From Verrucomicrobiota bacterium (GTDB lineage Bacteria > Verrucomicrobiota > Verrucomicrobiia > Limisphaerales > UBA9464): 64,000 bases of DNA. The stretch is taken from assembly GCA_947454705.1 (NCBI GenBank), contig CANGKZ010000017.1, positions 33,317 to 97,316 of the forward strand, in the 5' to 3' direction. The notes below the pieces were generated by a model. That model was not told where the DNA came from. It did no database searches and saw only the letters and a program-made list of their open reading frames with translations. Shown here in pieces: positions 25,149 through 31,997 of this stretch (its first letter is position 1; every line of letters starts with the position of its first letter). The position numbers and the translations under genes are program-made.

Positions 25149-26519
25149 ATGGAGAAGCAAACACGGCTGGTGGTTCGGAACATCGGGCACTTGGTGACGA
25201 TGGATCCGCAGCGCAGGGTGCTGAAGAACGCATGGCTCGTGGCCGTGAATGGATTCATCCAGTCGATGGGCACGGGCCCCGTCCCCCGGGTGTCTGGCGC
25301 GGAGCGGGTGGATGCCAAGGGCGGATTGGTGACGCCCGGGTTCATCAACACGCACCACCACATGTTCCAGAACCTGGCCCGATCGTTCGGACCGGTGTCG
25401 AATCTTCCCCTGCTTCCGTGGCTGGAGGGGCACATGCCATTGTGGCGGAATTTCAATCCCGATGCCCTGGGCGTTGCCACGCGGGTCGCGTGCGCGGAGT
25501 TGATGCTCTCCGGTTGCACGATGACCAGTGATCATCACTACCTGTTTCCCCGCGATGGGACGACGGAGATGCTCGATGCGGGATTTGAAGCCGCAGCGGC
25601 GATGGGAATCCGCTACGTGGGCTGCCGCGGGTCGGTGAACCAGCCCAGCGACATCATGCCGCGCTGGGCCACGCAGGATCTCGATGTGATCCTGGCCGAC
25701 TGCGACCGTCTGGCCGCGAAGTTTCACCAAAGCGGTCCGGGCGCGATGGCCCATGTGGCGTTCGCTCCGTGTACCGTTTTTGGTTGCAGCGGCGAGCACT
25801 ACATCGAGACCGCGCGGCTGGCGCGCCGGCTGAAGGTGCGGCTTCACACCCATTGCGGTGAAACCGTTCCCGAGAACAAGGATTCAGTGGAGCGCCTGGG
25901 AAGCCGTCCGTTCGCCTACATGGCACGGCACGAATGGGAGGGCGACGATGTGTGGCTGGCACACGGCATTCATTTCAATGATCGCGAGGTCGCGCATCTG
26001 GGCCGCACCCGCACCGGCATTGCGCATTGTCCATGCTCGAACATGCGCCTCGGGTCGGGCGTGTGCCGCGTGAACGATCTCCGCAAGGCCGGCAGCGCCG
26101 TGAGCCTGGGCGTGGATGGATCTGCATCGAACGATTCGGGCCACATGATGAACGAGGTGCGCCAAGCCCTCCTGCTCACGCGCGTGGTGCACGGGGCGGA
26201 GAGCATGACCCCGATGCAGGCGCTTGAACTCGCCACGTTGGAAGGGGCGAAGAACCTCGGAAGGTCCGCCGATCTCGGGTCGCTCGAGCCCGGCAAGTGC
26301 GCGGATCTCGCCATTTTTCCGGCCGAAGACCTTTACTCCAGCGCCGCGGAAAATCCGGTCGATGCCCTCGTGCTTTGTCATGCGCGTCAGGTGGACACGT
26401 TGGTGGTCCATGGCCGCGTGCTCGTGGCGGAGGGGCGGCTGGTGGATGTGGACCTGGACCGACTAATCATTCAACACGGCCGGATCGCCCGGAAAATCCA
26501 CCAGGGATACCCTCGATGA
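25149..26519 (+). CDS. 8-oxoguanine deaminase-like amidohydrolase (TRZ/ATZ family)
   Basis: The 456-residue zinc amidohydrolase has the metal ligands in NTHHHMFQNLARSFGP, LHTHCGETVPEN, WLAHGIHFNDRE and SLGVDGSASNDSGHMM. The THHHMFQNL...P and VDGSASNDS motifs are typical of 8-oxoguanine deaminases (which give urate), with isoxanthopterin deaminases and AtzB-type hydrolases as close relatives. It should deaminate an oxidised purine or pterin in the cytoplasm. The ATG at 25149 follows a GGAAGAGA ribosome-binding sequence. Its stop overlaps the start of the second NMT1-type gene (ATGA), which ties this catabolic step to uptake of the substrate. Confidence 0.87.
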   Translation: MEKQTRLVVRNIGHLVTMDPQRRVLKNAWLVAVNGFIQSMGTGPVPRVSGAERVDAKGGLVTPGFINTHHHMFQNLARSFGPVSNLPLLPWLEGHMPLWRNFNPDALGVATRVACAELMLSGCTMTSDHHYLFPRDGTTEMLDAGFEAAAAMGIRYVGCRGSVNQPSDIMPRWATQDLDVILADCDRLAAKFHQSGPGAMAHVAFAPCTVFGCSGEHYIETARLARRLKVRLHTHCGETVPENKDSVERLGSRPFAYMARHEWEGDDVWLAHGIHFNDREVAHLGRTRTGIAHCPCSNMRLGSGVCRVNDLRKAGSAVSLGVDGSASNDSGHMMNEVRQALLLTRVVHGAESMTPMQALELATLEGAKNLGRSADLGSLEPGKCADLAIFPAEDLYSSAAENPVDALVLCHARQVDTLVVHGRVLVAEGRLVDVDLDRLIIQHGRIARKIHQGYPR

Positions 26520-27487
26520 ACCGATTCCATTCCTTCCTCCGTCTGCGCGGTCTCGCGCTGCTGTTCCTTGTTGCATCGATCGGCGCGGTTCGGGCCGGCA
26601 CGCCGATCCGGCTGGTGACCGACTGGTATCCCCAGCCGGAGCACGGCGGCTTTTATCAAGCGATGCTCAAGGGTTACTACCGCGAGGCGGGCATCGATGT
26701 GGAGATCCTTCCCGGCGGTCCCAACACCTTCGCGGTTCAACGCGTGGGCATGTCCCGCGCCGACTTCGGCATGGGCAGCGGGGACGATGTGCTGATGGCG
26801 AATGACCGGGGAATCCCGATCGTCGCCGTCGGCATGACCATGCAGTACGACCCGCAGGGGATCATGGTTCACGACGCCTCACCGGTTCGTACGCTGGCCG
26901 ACCTGGAGGGACACACCGTGGCGGTGGTTCCGGGCACCGCGTGGTTTCCATTTTTGGTCCGCAAGTACGGGTTCAAGAACCTGCGCGAAGTGCCCCATAC
27001 CTTCAGCGTCGGGAGTTTCGTGAAGGATCCGAATTACATTCAGATGTGCTTCATCACCAGCGAGCCGTTTTTTGCGCGCCTCCAGGGAGCGAATCCGCGC
27101 GTGATCCTGATCCGTGAATCCGGCTATGCGCCGTACCGCGTGTTCTTCACCCGACGCGAACTGGTGGAGAAAAATCCGAAACTGGTGAAGGCGTTTGTTG
27201 AGGCGAGCTATCGCGGATGGCGTGAGTACCTGACGAATTCCACCGAAGTGAACCAGGAACTCGCCCGGCGAAATCCCGAACTGACTCCGGCGAAGATGGA
27301 GTACTCGGTGAAGGTGCTGGCGGATCAAAAGTTCGTGATCGGCGATCCGGCCAAGGGCGAGGTGCACGGACGCATGCTCGCCAAGCGCTGGCAGGCGCAG
27401 TTCGACCTGCTCAAGGATCTGAAAGTGATCAAGGGCAACTACAACCTCGCCGACGCCTGGACCGACGCCTTCGGCCCCAAACCCTGA
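26516..27487 (+). CDS. NMT1/THI5-like periplasmic substrate-binding protein
   Basis: This 323-residue protein has a cleavable signal peptide (ALLFLVASIGAVRAG). The NMT1-type domain reads RLVTDWYPQPEHGGFYQAMLKGYYREAGIDVEI, LPGGPNTFAVQRV, MQYDPQGIMVHD and GSFVKDPNYIQMCFITSEPFF. It is a soluble paralogue of the lipoprotein at 24035-25117 and is translationally coupled (ATGA) to the 8-oxoguanine-deaminase-like gene. Having two related binding proteins flank a deaminase suggests that they recognise the enzyme's substrate or close analogues. No permease or ATPase follows; the nearest are at 13437-15034 on the other strand. Confidence 0.88.
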   Translation: MNRFHSFLRLRGLALLFLVASIGAVRAGTPIRLVTDWYPQPEHGGFYQAMLKGYYREAGIDVEILPGGPNTFAVQRVGMSRADFGMGSGDDVLMANDRGIPIVAVGMTMQYDPQGIMVHDASPVRTLADLEGHTVAVVPGTAWFPFLVRKYGFKNLREVPHTFSVGSFVKDPNYIQMCFITSEPFFARLQGANPRVILIRESGYAPYRVFFTRRELVEKNPKLVKAFVEASYRGWREYLTNSTEVNQELARRNPELTPAKMEYSVKVLADQKFVIGDPAKGEVHGRMLAKRWQAQFDLLKDLKVIKGNYNLADAWTDAFGPKP

Positions 27488-27507
27488 ACTCCGTAAGCGG
27501 TGCCTTT

Positions 27508-27653
27508 AACCACAGATGGACACAGATGAACACAGATAGGGGAGGCGGCGAAAGGATCCGAGCTGGGGGCGAACCGGTTCGCCTCCCGAGTGATTCTTCA
27601 ATCGGTCGGCTTCGTTTCTTTTGATCTGTGTTTATCGGTGTCCATCTGTGGTT
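27508..27653. repeat. Inverted intergenic repeat (CACAGATGGACACAGATGA family)
   Basis: The left arm (27508-27538) and right arm (27624-27653) are near-perfect inverted copies made of ACAGATG-type hexamer/heptamer units, with about 85 bp between them. A diverged relative with ACGCAGATG units lies at 41258-41412. It looks like a REP- or MITE-like family scattered in intergenic DNA. Confidence 0.85.
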
Positions 27654-27688
27654 GAAGCGTTTTCCGTTCGTTTAAATCCGCTCACCCC

Positions 27689-28198
27689 ATGCTGGAACGA
27701 ATCTCAAAAATCGCGCTGGTCGCCTCGGTGGCGTTGTTCCTTGGCATCGTGGCGCTCAACAACGTCATCGATTACGGATCGAACTTCGACTTCGTGAAGC
27801 ACGTGCTGTCGATGGACACCACGTTTTCCGGCAACAAGCTGAAGGGCCGCGCGCTCACGGAGCCGGCGATTCATCATGTGTTCTACGCCGGGATCATAGC
27901 GTGGGAATGGATCGGCACCTTTTCCATCGGGGGCAGCGCGCTGTACCTCTGGATGCGCCGCCGTGCGACGGCCGCGGAGTTTGATCGCGCGAAGTCCCCG
28001 GCCATTGCATCGCTCACGCTCAACATGCTGCTCTGGTTCACCGCCTTCATCACGGTCGGAGGAGAATGGTTCGTCATGTGGCAGTCCCAGATTTGGAACG
28101 GTCAGACGGCGGCGTTCCGGATGTTTGCGTGCATCGGAATCATCCTGCTGTTTTTGAAGACGCCGGATTCCGAACTTTCCCCGGCTTCGAAGGCGTAG
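27689..28198 (+). CDS. DUF2165 family small integral membrane protein
   Basis: This 169-residue protein has four predicted transmembrane helices (ISKIALVASVALFLGIVAL; VFYAGIIAWEWIGTFSIGGSA; IASLTLNMLLWFTAFITVG; FRMFACIGIILLFL). The loop NNVIDYGSNFDFVKHVLSMD after helix 1 matches the DUF2165 pattern. The function is unknown. It follows the second NMT1-type gene across the inverted repeat and precedes a RidA gene by 17 bp, so it may be a membrane partner of the uptake locus. Because the repeat lies between, its inclusion in that operon is uncertain. Confidence 0.85.
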   Translation: MLERISKIALVASVALFLGIVALNNVIDYGSNFDFVKHVLSMDTTFSGNKLKGRALTEPAIHHVFYAGIIAWEWIGTFSIGGSALYLWMRRRATAAEFDRAKSPAIASLTLNMLLWFTAFITVGGEWFVMWQSQIWNGQTAAFRMFACIGIILLFLKTPDSELSPASKA

Positions 28199-28215
28199 CA
28201 GGCTTTCCTCCCGTC

Positions 28216-28680
28216 ATGAGCCTTCGACTCCAACGCCTCGCCGACCTCGGTCTGACCCTTCCCAATCCGCCTCCGCCGGGAGGGAATTATCTCCCGTTCC
28301 GCCGCGTAGGAACGCTCCTGTATCTGCCGGGCACCATCGCCAGTCGGAACGGCGAACTGCAGTTTCGCGGCAAGGTGGGCGTGGATCTGACGATCGAGCA
28401 GGGCTACGAGGCCGCGCGGCTTTGTGCCTTGAATCTCCTGGCCTGCGTGCAGGCGGCGACGGGTTCGCTCGATTCGATCCGCCAGGTGGTGAGCGTGAGC
28501 GGATACGTGAATTGCGCCGCGGGATTTGCCGACAGCCCCAAGGTGATCAACGGCGCGAGCGATCTTTTGGTGGCGCTCTACGACGATGCCGGACGTCACG
28601 TGCGTGCGGCCGTGGGCGTGGCCGGACTTCCGCAGAATTCCGCCGTTGAGGTGCAGATGATCGTCGAGCTCAACTCGTAA
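28216..28680 (+). CDS. RidA family (YjgF/YER057c/UK114) protein
   Basis: The 154-residue protein matches the RidA family: FRRVGTLLYLPGTIASRNGELQFRGKVG, YEAARLCALNLLACVQAATGSLDSIRQVVSVSGYVNCAAGF, and HVRAAVGVAGLPQNSAVEVQMIVEL, with the conserved R-x-A-(V)G-V near the ligand-binding Arg. It resembles the longer COG0251-type members with an LxxLG-LTLP N terminus. RidA proteins hydrolyse reactive enamines and imines; the Rut pathway for pyrimidine degradation includes one (RutC). Closely following the uptake/deaminase genes, it may clear a reactive ring-opening intermediate (inference). Confidence 0.9.
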   Translation: MSLRLQRLADLGLTLPNPPPPGGNYLPFRRVGTLLYLPGTIASRNGELQFRGKVGVDLTIEQGYEAARLCALNLLACVQAATGSLDSIRQVVSVSGYVNCAAGFADSPKVINGASDLLVALYDDAGRHVRAAVGVAGLPQNSAVEVQMIVELNS

Positions 28681-28703
28681 TCCGGGGTGACCTGGATCGG
28701 CGT

Positions 28704-29750
28704 CTACTTCGCCGGAGCGGGTGCCGTTGGGGCGGTCAGTGATTCCTTCGACGCGAGATCGCGTTCGAGTCGCTTTTTCACTTCGAGGTAGGTCGCGTTG
28801 GTGATCGCGTTCAGATGGGTTCGCGCGTCGGCAAAGCGCGAGGCGCGGATATTCCATCGGGCAAGATGCAGGCGGATGCCTTCGCGTTCCACGTCCCCTG
28901 GCGCGAGTTGGTACACGTTTGTCCACGACTTCATCGCGGTATGGATGAGGTTCGCTTCCTCGATCCGCGATTCCTCGGCTGATTTCCCCGGAGTGCGGGG
29001 AATGCCGTAGTAGGTTTGGGCGACGTCGGAGGCCAGGGTGAAGTTCTTCGGATCGAGCTCGATCGCTTTTCGGTAAAGCTCCAACGCGCGGGAAAAGGCC
29101 CCCGCGTCGTCGCACTTGAAGTACGTCTTCGCATCCTTTCGGAAGAGGAAGATCAGGGTGCCGAAGTTGTGCAGGTAGAGAGACTCATCGGGTTTGAGCC
29201 GGATCGCTTCCTCGTAGTAGGGGAAGGCTTTTTCGACCGGCCCCGAATGGGCGTAAATGTTGGCGAGGTTGTTCCACGCGGCGGGATCTTTGGGATTCTG
29301 GGTTCGCGCCGTTTCGTAGTGTTCCACCGCTTCGGCCTCGTTGCCGGTGTCGCTCAGAAAACTTGCGAACGCCATGTGCGCCCGGGTGTATCCGGGGTTT
29401 TGTTTGAGGAATTCCTCGTAGGCCTTTCGCACCGGCCCGACCCTGGCATCGATCCTCGCCCGCGTGGTGATCGGCAGCGGCGCCGTCAGCGGATCCTTGG
29501 CATTGGCCACTTCATCGAGAATCGCCTGCGCCGCCTCGTGCGCCTCGTCGTCGAGTTTGAGAATCTTTTGAAACTCCACCTCCAACGGATCGGTGGACGC
29601 CGCCGGCGTATTCGTGGCGATGGCCGCAGTCGCCGGCTTGCTGCCAGTGGTCGCATTGGGCGCGCTGGGAGCGTCTTCGGCGAAGGCGCTCGAACAGGAT
29701 CCGAAGGCGAGGACGGACAGAATCAGGACTGAAGGTGAAAACCGGGTCAC
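28704..29750 (-). CDS. Secreted TPR-repeat protein
   Basis: This 348-residue protein has a signal peptide (VLILSVLAFGSCSSAFAE), a low-complexity Ala/Thr/Pro linker, and a helical body with tetratricopeptide repeats: YTRAHMAFASFLSDTGNEAEAVEHYETA, AAWNNLANIYAHSGPVEKAFPYYEEAIRLKPDE and FSRALELYRKAIELDPKN. It is probably a periplasmic scaffold. The start is GTG at 29748-29750. It is convergent with the RidA gene, with only 23 bp between the stops. Nothing links it to a specific pathway. Confidence 0.88.
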   Translation of the reverse strand: MTRFSPSVLILSVLAFGSCSSAFAEDAPSAPNATTGSKPATAAIATNTPAASTDPLEVEFQKILKLDDEAHEAAQAILDEVANAKDPLTAPLPITTRARIDARVGPVRKAYEEFLKQNPGYTRAHMAFASFLSDTGNEAEAVEHYETARTQNPKDPAAWNNLANIYAHSGPVEKAFPYYEEAIRLKPDESLYLHNFGTLIFLFRKDAKTYFKCDDAGAFSRALELYRKAIELDPKNFTLASDVAQTYYGIPRTPGKSAEESRIEEANLIHTAMKSWTNVYQLAPGDVEREGIRLHLARWNIRASRFADARTHLNAITNATYLEVKKRLERDLASKESLTAPTAPAPAK

Positions 29751-29794
29751 CGGGCGACGCTAGCAGGGGATCGGGGGAGGACAAGGGGTGGAGT

Positions 29795-29842
29795 TGGGCG
29801 AGTGGGCGAGTGGGCGAGTGGGCGAGTGGGCGAGTGGGTGAG
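29795..29842. repeat. Short tandem repeat, six copies of an 8-mer
   Basis: Five exact copies of TGGGCGAG and one TGGGTGAG run head to tail upstream of the TPR gene's GTG start. The unit is a multiple of neither 3 nor the helical turn. It is probably a slippage-prone intergenic microsatellite. Confidence 0.9.
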
Positions 29843-30002
29843 TGCGACGGGCTTGAAGACTGGGTGTAACCGGCGGGGAGCTGCGGACGTCCATGTTGGC
29901 GTGGGTGAGTTCCGTCGGGCGGAGTCGGGAGAAGACTGAACAAAGCAGGCTCCGTCCGCGTCATCACCCTCTGCAGTCGTCAACACACACACATCGTTCG
30001 TT

Positions 30003-30419
30003 ATGAACTCTCTGGTTCGATCCACTCTGTTTGCCGGTCTTTTGGCCGGTTCCGCTCTCGTCGCCCGCGCTGAAGATCCCGCCGCCCCGGCGTCGGCTCC
30101 AACTCCAGCGCCCGCCGCCGCCACCGCGCACAAGAAGACTCACGCCGCGCCCGCCCCCGAGGCCAAGAAGCTCACCCCGGAGGAACGCAAGGCCCGCACC
30201 GAGGCCCGCATCAAGGATCTCCGCGCCAAGAAGGCCGCGGGCAAGATCAGCGAGAAGGAATCGCAGCAGCTCGAACGCCTCGAGAAGCGCACCGGTGAAC
30301 CGGCGAAGCACGCGGCCAAGGCTCCCGCCAAGGCCCACAAGGCTCCTCCCGCCCCGGCTCCGGCCTCCTCCCCTGCAGCCGCTCCCGCAAAGACCGACTC
30401 CCAGGGCGCGACCAAGTAA
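30003..30419 (+). CDS. Small secreted Ala/Pro/Lys-rich basic protein
   Basis: This 138-residue protein has a clear signal peptide ending near ARAE. The mature part is low-complexity: Ala/Pro stretches flank a charged helical centre (KLTPEERKARTEARIKDLRAKKAAGKISEKE) that could form a single coiled coil. No domain is recognised. The composition resembles periplasmic histone-like or envelope-associated basic proteins of this group. It is monocistronic and ends in a strong terminator, which suggests solid expression. Confidence 0.75.
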   Translation: MNSLVRSTLFAGLLAGSALVARAEDPAAPASAPTPAPAAATAHKKTHAAPAPEAKKLTPEERKARTEARIKDLRAKKAAGKISEKESQQLERLEKRTGEPAKHAAKAPAKAHKAPPAPAPASSPAAAPAKTDSQGATK

Positions 30420-30442
30420 CCCACCCATTTCACCCACGCGAA

Positions 30443-30475
30443 GGGCCGTCCGCTGATTCCAGCGGCGGCCCTTTT
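30443..30475 (+). terminator. Rho-independent terminator after the small basic protein
   Basis: A 12-bp stem, GGGCCG + CCGCTG pairing with CAGCGG + CGGCCC with one bulged base and a short loop, is followed by TTTT. It lies 24 bp after the stop codon. Confidence 0.88.
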
Positions 30476-30567
30476 GGATTCCAGACCCGGTTGGCTGGGT
30501 CCAACACCTCGGCCGCGCAACTGGGCCCAATGAGCACGCTTTCGGCGCTCAAGAATTCCTGTCACGT

Positions 30568-31158
30568 TTGACGCCAGTGGAAACCGAACCAAGTGATGCT
30601 GAGATCGTTGCCGCAGTTTGCGGCGGCGATACCGAGCGTTTCTCGGAGCTGGTCACCCGCTATCAGTCGCGTTTGTTTGCCACCGCGCGGCGCTACGCAC
30701 GACGGGAGAGCGAGGTGCAGGACATCGTTCAGGACATTTTTCTCAAAGCCTTTTCCAAACTCTCCTCGTGGCGCGGGGAGGCACCGTTCGAGCACTGGTT
30801 GATGCGGCTCGCGGTTCGCACGTGTTACGACAGCCTCCGCGTCCATCAGAAGAACCGGGAGCATTCGGTCAGCGACCTGACCGAGGACGAAGTGGGGTGG
30901 ATCGATCAGTTTGCCGTCGCCCCGGAGGAGGCGCATCCCGATGCCGATGCCGCGAGGACACTGGTGGCAAAGGTGTTGGAGAAGATGTCACCCGCCGCCC
31001 GGTTGATCATCACGCTGCTGGAGATCGAGGATCGCAGCGTGCGCGAGATTGCCGATCTGACCGGTTGGTCCATTCCGCTGGTGAAGGTGCGCGCCTTCCG
31101 GGCCCGGGCTGAGATGAAGAAAATCCTCCAAAGACTGGCGCAGGACAAGTATCTGTAA
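30568..31158 (+). CDS. ECF-family RNA polymerase sigma factor
   Basis: The 196-residue protein has sigma region 2 (FSELVTRYQSRLFATARRYARRESEVQDIVQDIFLKAFSKL, including the DxxQDxFLKAF core) and region 4 (MSPAARLIITLLEIEDRSVREIADLTGWSIPLVKVRAFRARAEMKKIL, a helix-turn-helix). It redirects RNA polymerase to stress-type promoters. The frame starts at a TTG (30568) or a GTG (30577); no ATG fits. The next gene encodes a small one-helix membrane protein and then a Spy-like sensor, which is the usual layout of an envelope-stress sigma operon. Confidence 0.9.
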   Translation: MTPVETEPSDAEIVAAVCGGDTERFSELVTRYQSRLFATARRYARRESEVQDIVQDIFLKAFSKLSSWRGEAPFEHWLMRLAVRTCYDSLRVHQKNREHSVSDLTEDEVGWIDQFAVAPEEAHPDADAARTLVAKVLEKMSPAARLIITLLEIEDRSVREIADLTGWSIPLVKVRAFRARAEMKKILQRLAQDKYL

Positions 31159-31193
31159 CCCGCTCCTCGAGCTCATCGTCAGACCCAACAGCC

Positions 31194-31523
31194 ATGAACC
31201 TGGACTCACTCAAAACCAGCCTGATCTCCGCCGCGCGGCAGCAAGCGCCGTCGGACTCCGTGCCCTTGGGATTTGAGCATCGCGTTATGTCCCGGGTTCG
31301 TGCCAAGGCTGCCGGTGGGGTCGAAGCCGCTGCCGATCAGCTGGCTGAATGGACTCAGGGATTTTGGCGGGCGGCCGTTTCCAGCGTTGGGCTTTGCGTG
31401 CTCGCTCTGGCCTTTCACGTTTCCGTTCCGGCTCCGACCCAGGATTGGGCGGACTCGATGGAAGTGCTGTCCGCAGACCTCGATTCCGGCGCCGCGCCGG
31501 GCGTCGAGTTGAGCCCCGAGTAA
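31194..31523 (+). CDS. Small single-pass membrane protein, putative anti-sigma factor
   Basis: The 109-residue protein has a cytoplasmic N-terminal half (LKTSLISAARQQAPSDSVPLGFEHRVMSRV), one transmembrane helix (WRAAVSSVGLCVLALAFHV) and a short acidic periplasmic tail. It lacks a recognisable anti-sigma HxxxCxxC motif. Its position 35 bp after an ECF sigma gene and 9 bp before a Spy/CpxP-like gene suggests that it holds the sigma factor at the membrane (inference from context only). Confidence 0.7.
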   Translation: MNLDSLKTSLISAARQQAPSDSVPLGFEHRVMSRVRAKAAGGVEAAADQLAEWTQGFWRAAVSSVGLCVLALAFHVSVPAPTQDWADSMEVLSADLDSGAAPGVELSPE

Positions 31524-31532
31524 GAGCAATCG

Positions 31533-31991
31533 ATGAAGGCCCTGAAGCTCATCGTGGCGACCCTGGTGATTTTCGGGGCGGGCATCGTGGTGGGGACCCT
31601 GTTGGAGTCGCGCCGCATGGCGCAGGCTCGCCGGACCGAGATTGATCGTCGCGGCGCGGTTCCGCTGGCCCTGTGGCAGCGGTTTGAAACGCTGCGCCGC
31701 ACCATGCGCCAACTCGAACTCTCCCCGGAGCAAAACGCGCGCATCGAGGGAATCATCAAGGAAAGCCACGCCCGTTTCCAAAAGCTCTGGGAACCCATGG
31801 CCCCGATGGCCCGTGCGGAACTGGAGCAATTGAAGTCCCGAATCGCCGCGGAATTGGGACCGGAGAAGCAGGCCAAGTTTGAGGAGATCCTGCGCCAGCG
31901 AAGCCAGCGCCGTCCGCATCCTTCCACCAATTCCGTTCCTGCTGAGCCGAAGTCTCCGCAAACGCTCATCGGCGCCCCTCCCGCCAAGTAA
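31533..31991 (+). CDS. Membrane-anchored Spy/CpxP-like periplasmic protein
   Basis: This 152-residue protein has an N-terminal anchor helix (LIVATLVIFGAGIVVGTLL) and a helical periplasmic domain. The segment MRQLELSPEQNARIEGIIKESHARFQKLWEPM...ELEQLKSRIAAELGPEKQAKFEEIL gives the LTPEQ-like helices seen in Spy/CpxP/ZraP-type stress sensors. A Pro-rich tail follows. Such proteins sense misfolded proteins or metals and often modulate linked sigma or two-component systems. It closes the three-gene ECF operon. The stop is 6 bp from the convergent halogenase-like gene. Confidence 0.8.
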   Translation: MKALKLIVATLVIFGAGIVVGTLLESRRMAQARRTEIDRRGAVPLALWQRFETLRRTMRQLELSPEQNARIEGIIKESHARFQKLWEPMAPMARAELEQLKSRIAAELGPEKQAKFEEILRQRSQRRPHPSTNSVPAEPKSPQTLIGAPPAK

Positions 31992-31997
31992 GCGCTC

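Noticed and set aside
29795..29842. Possible CRISPR-like array
   Set aside because: The units are 8 bp with no spacers and no cas genes are nearby.
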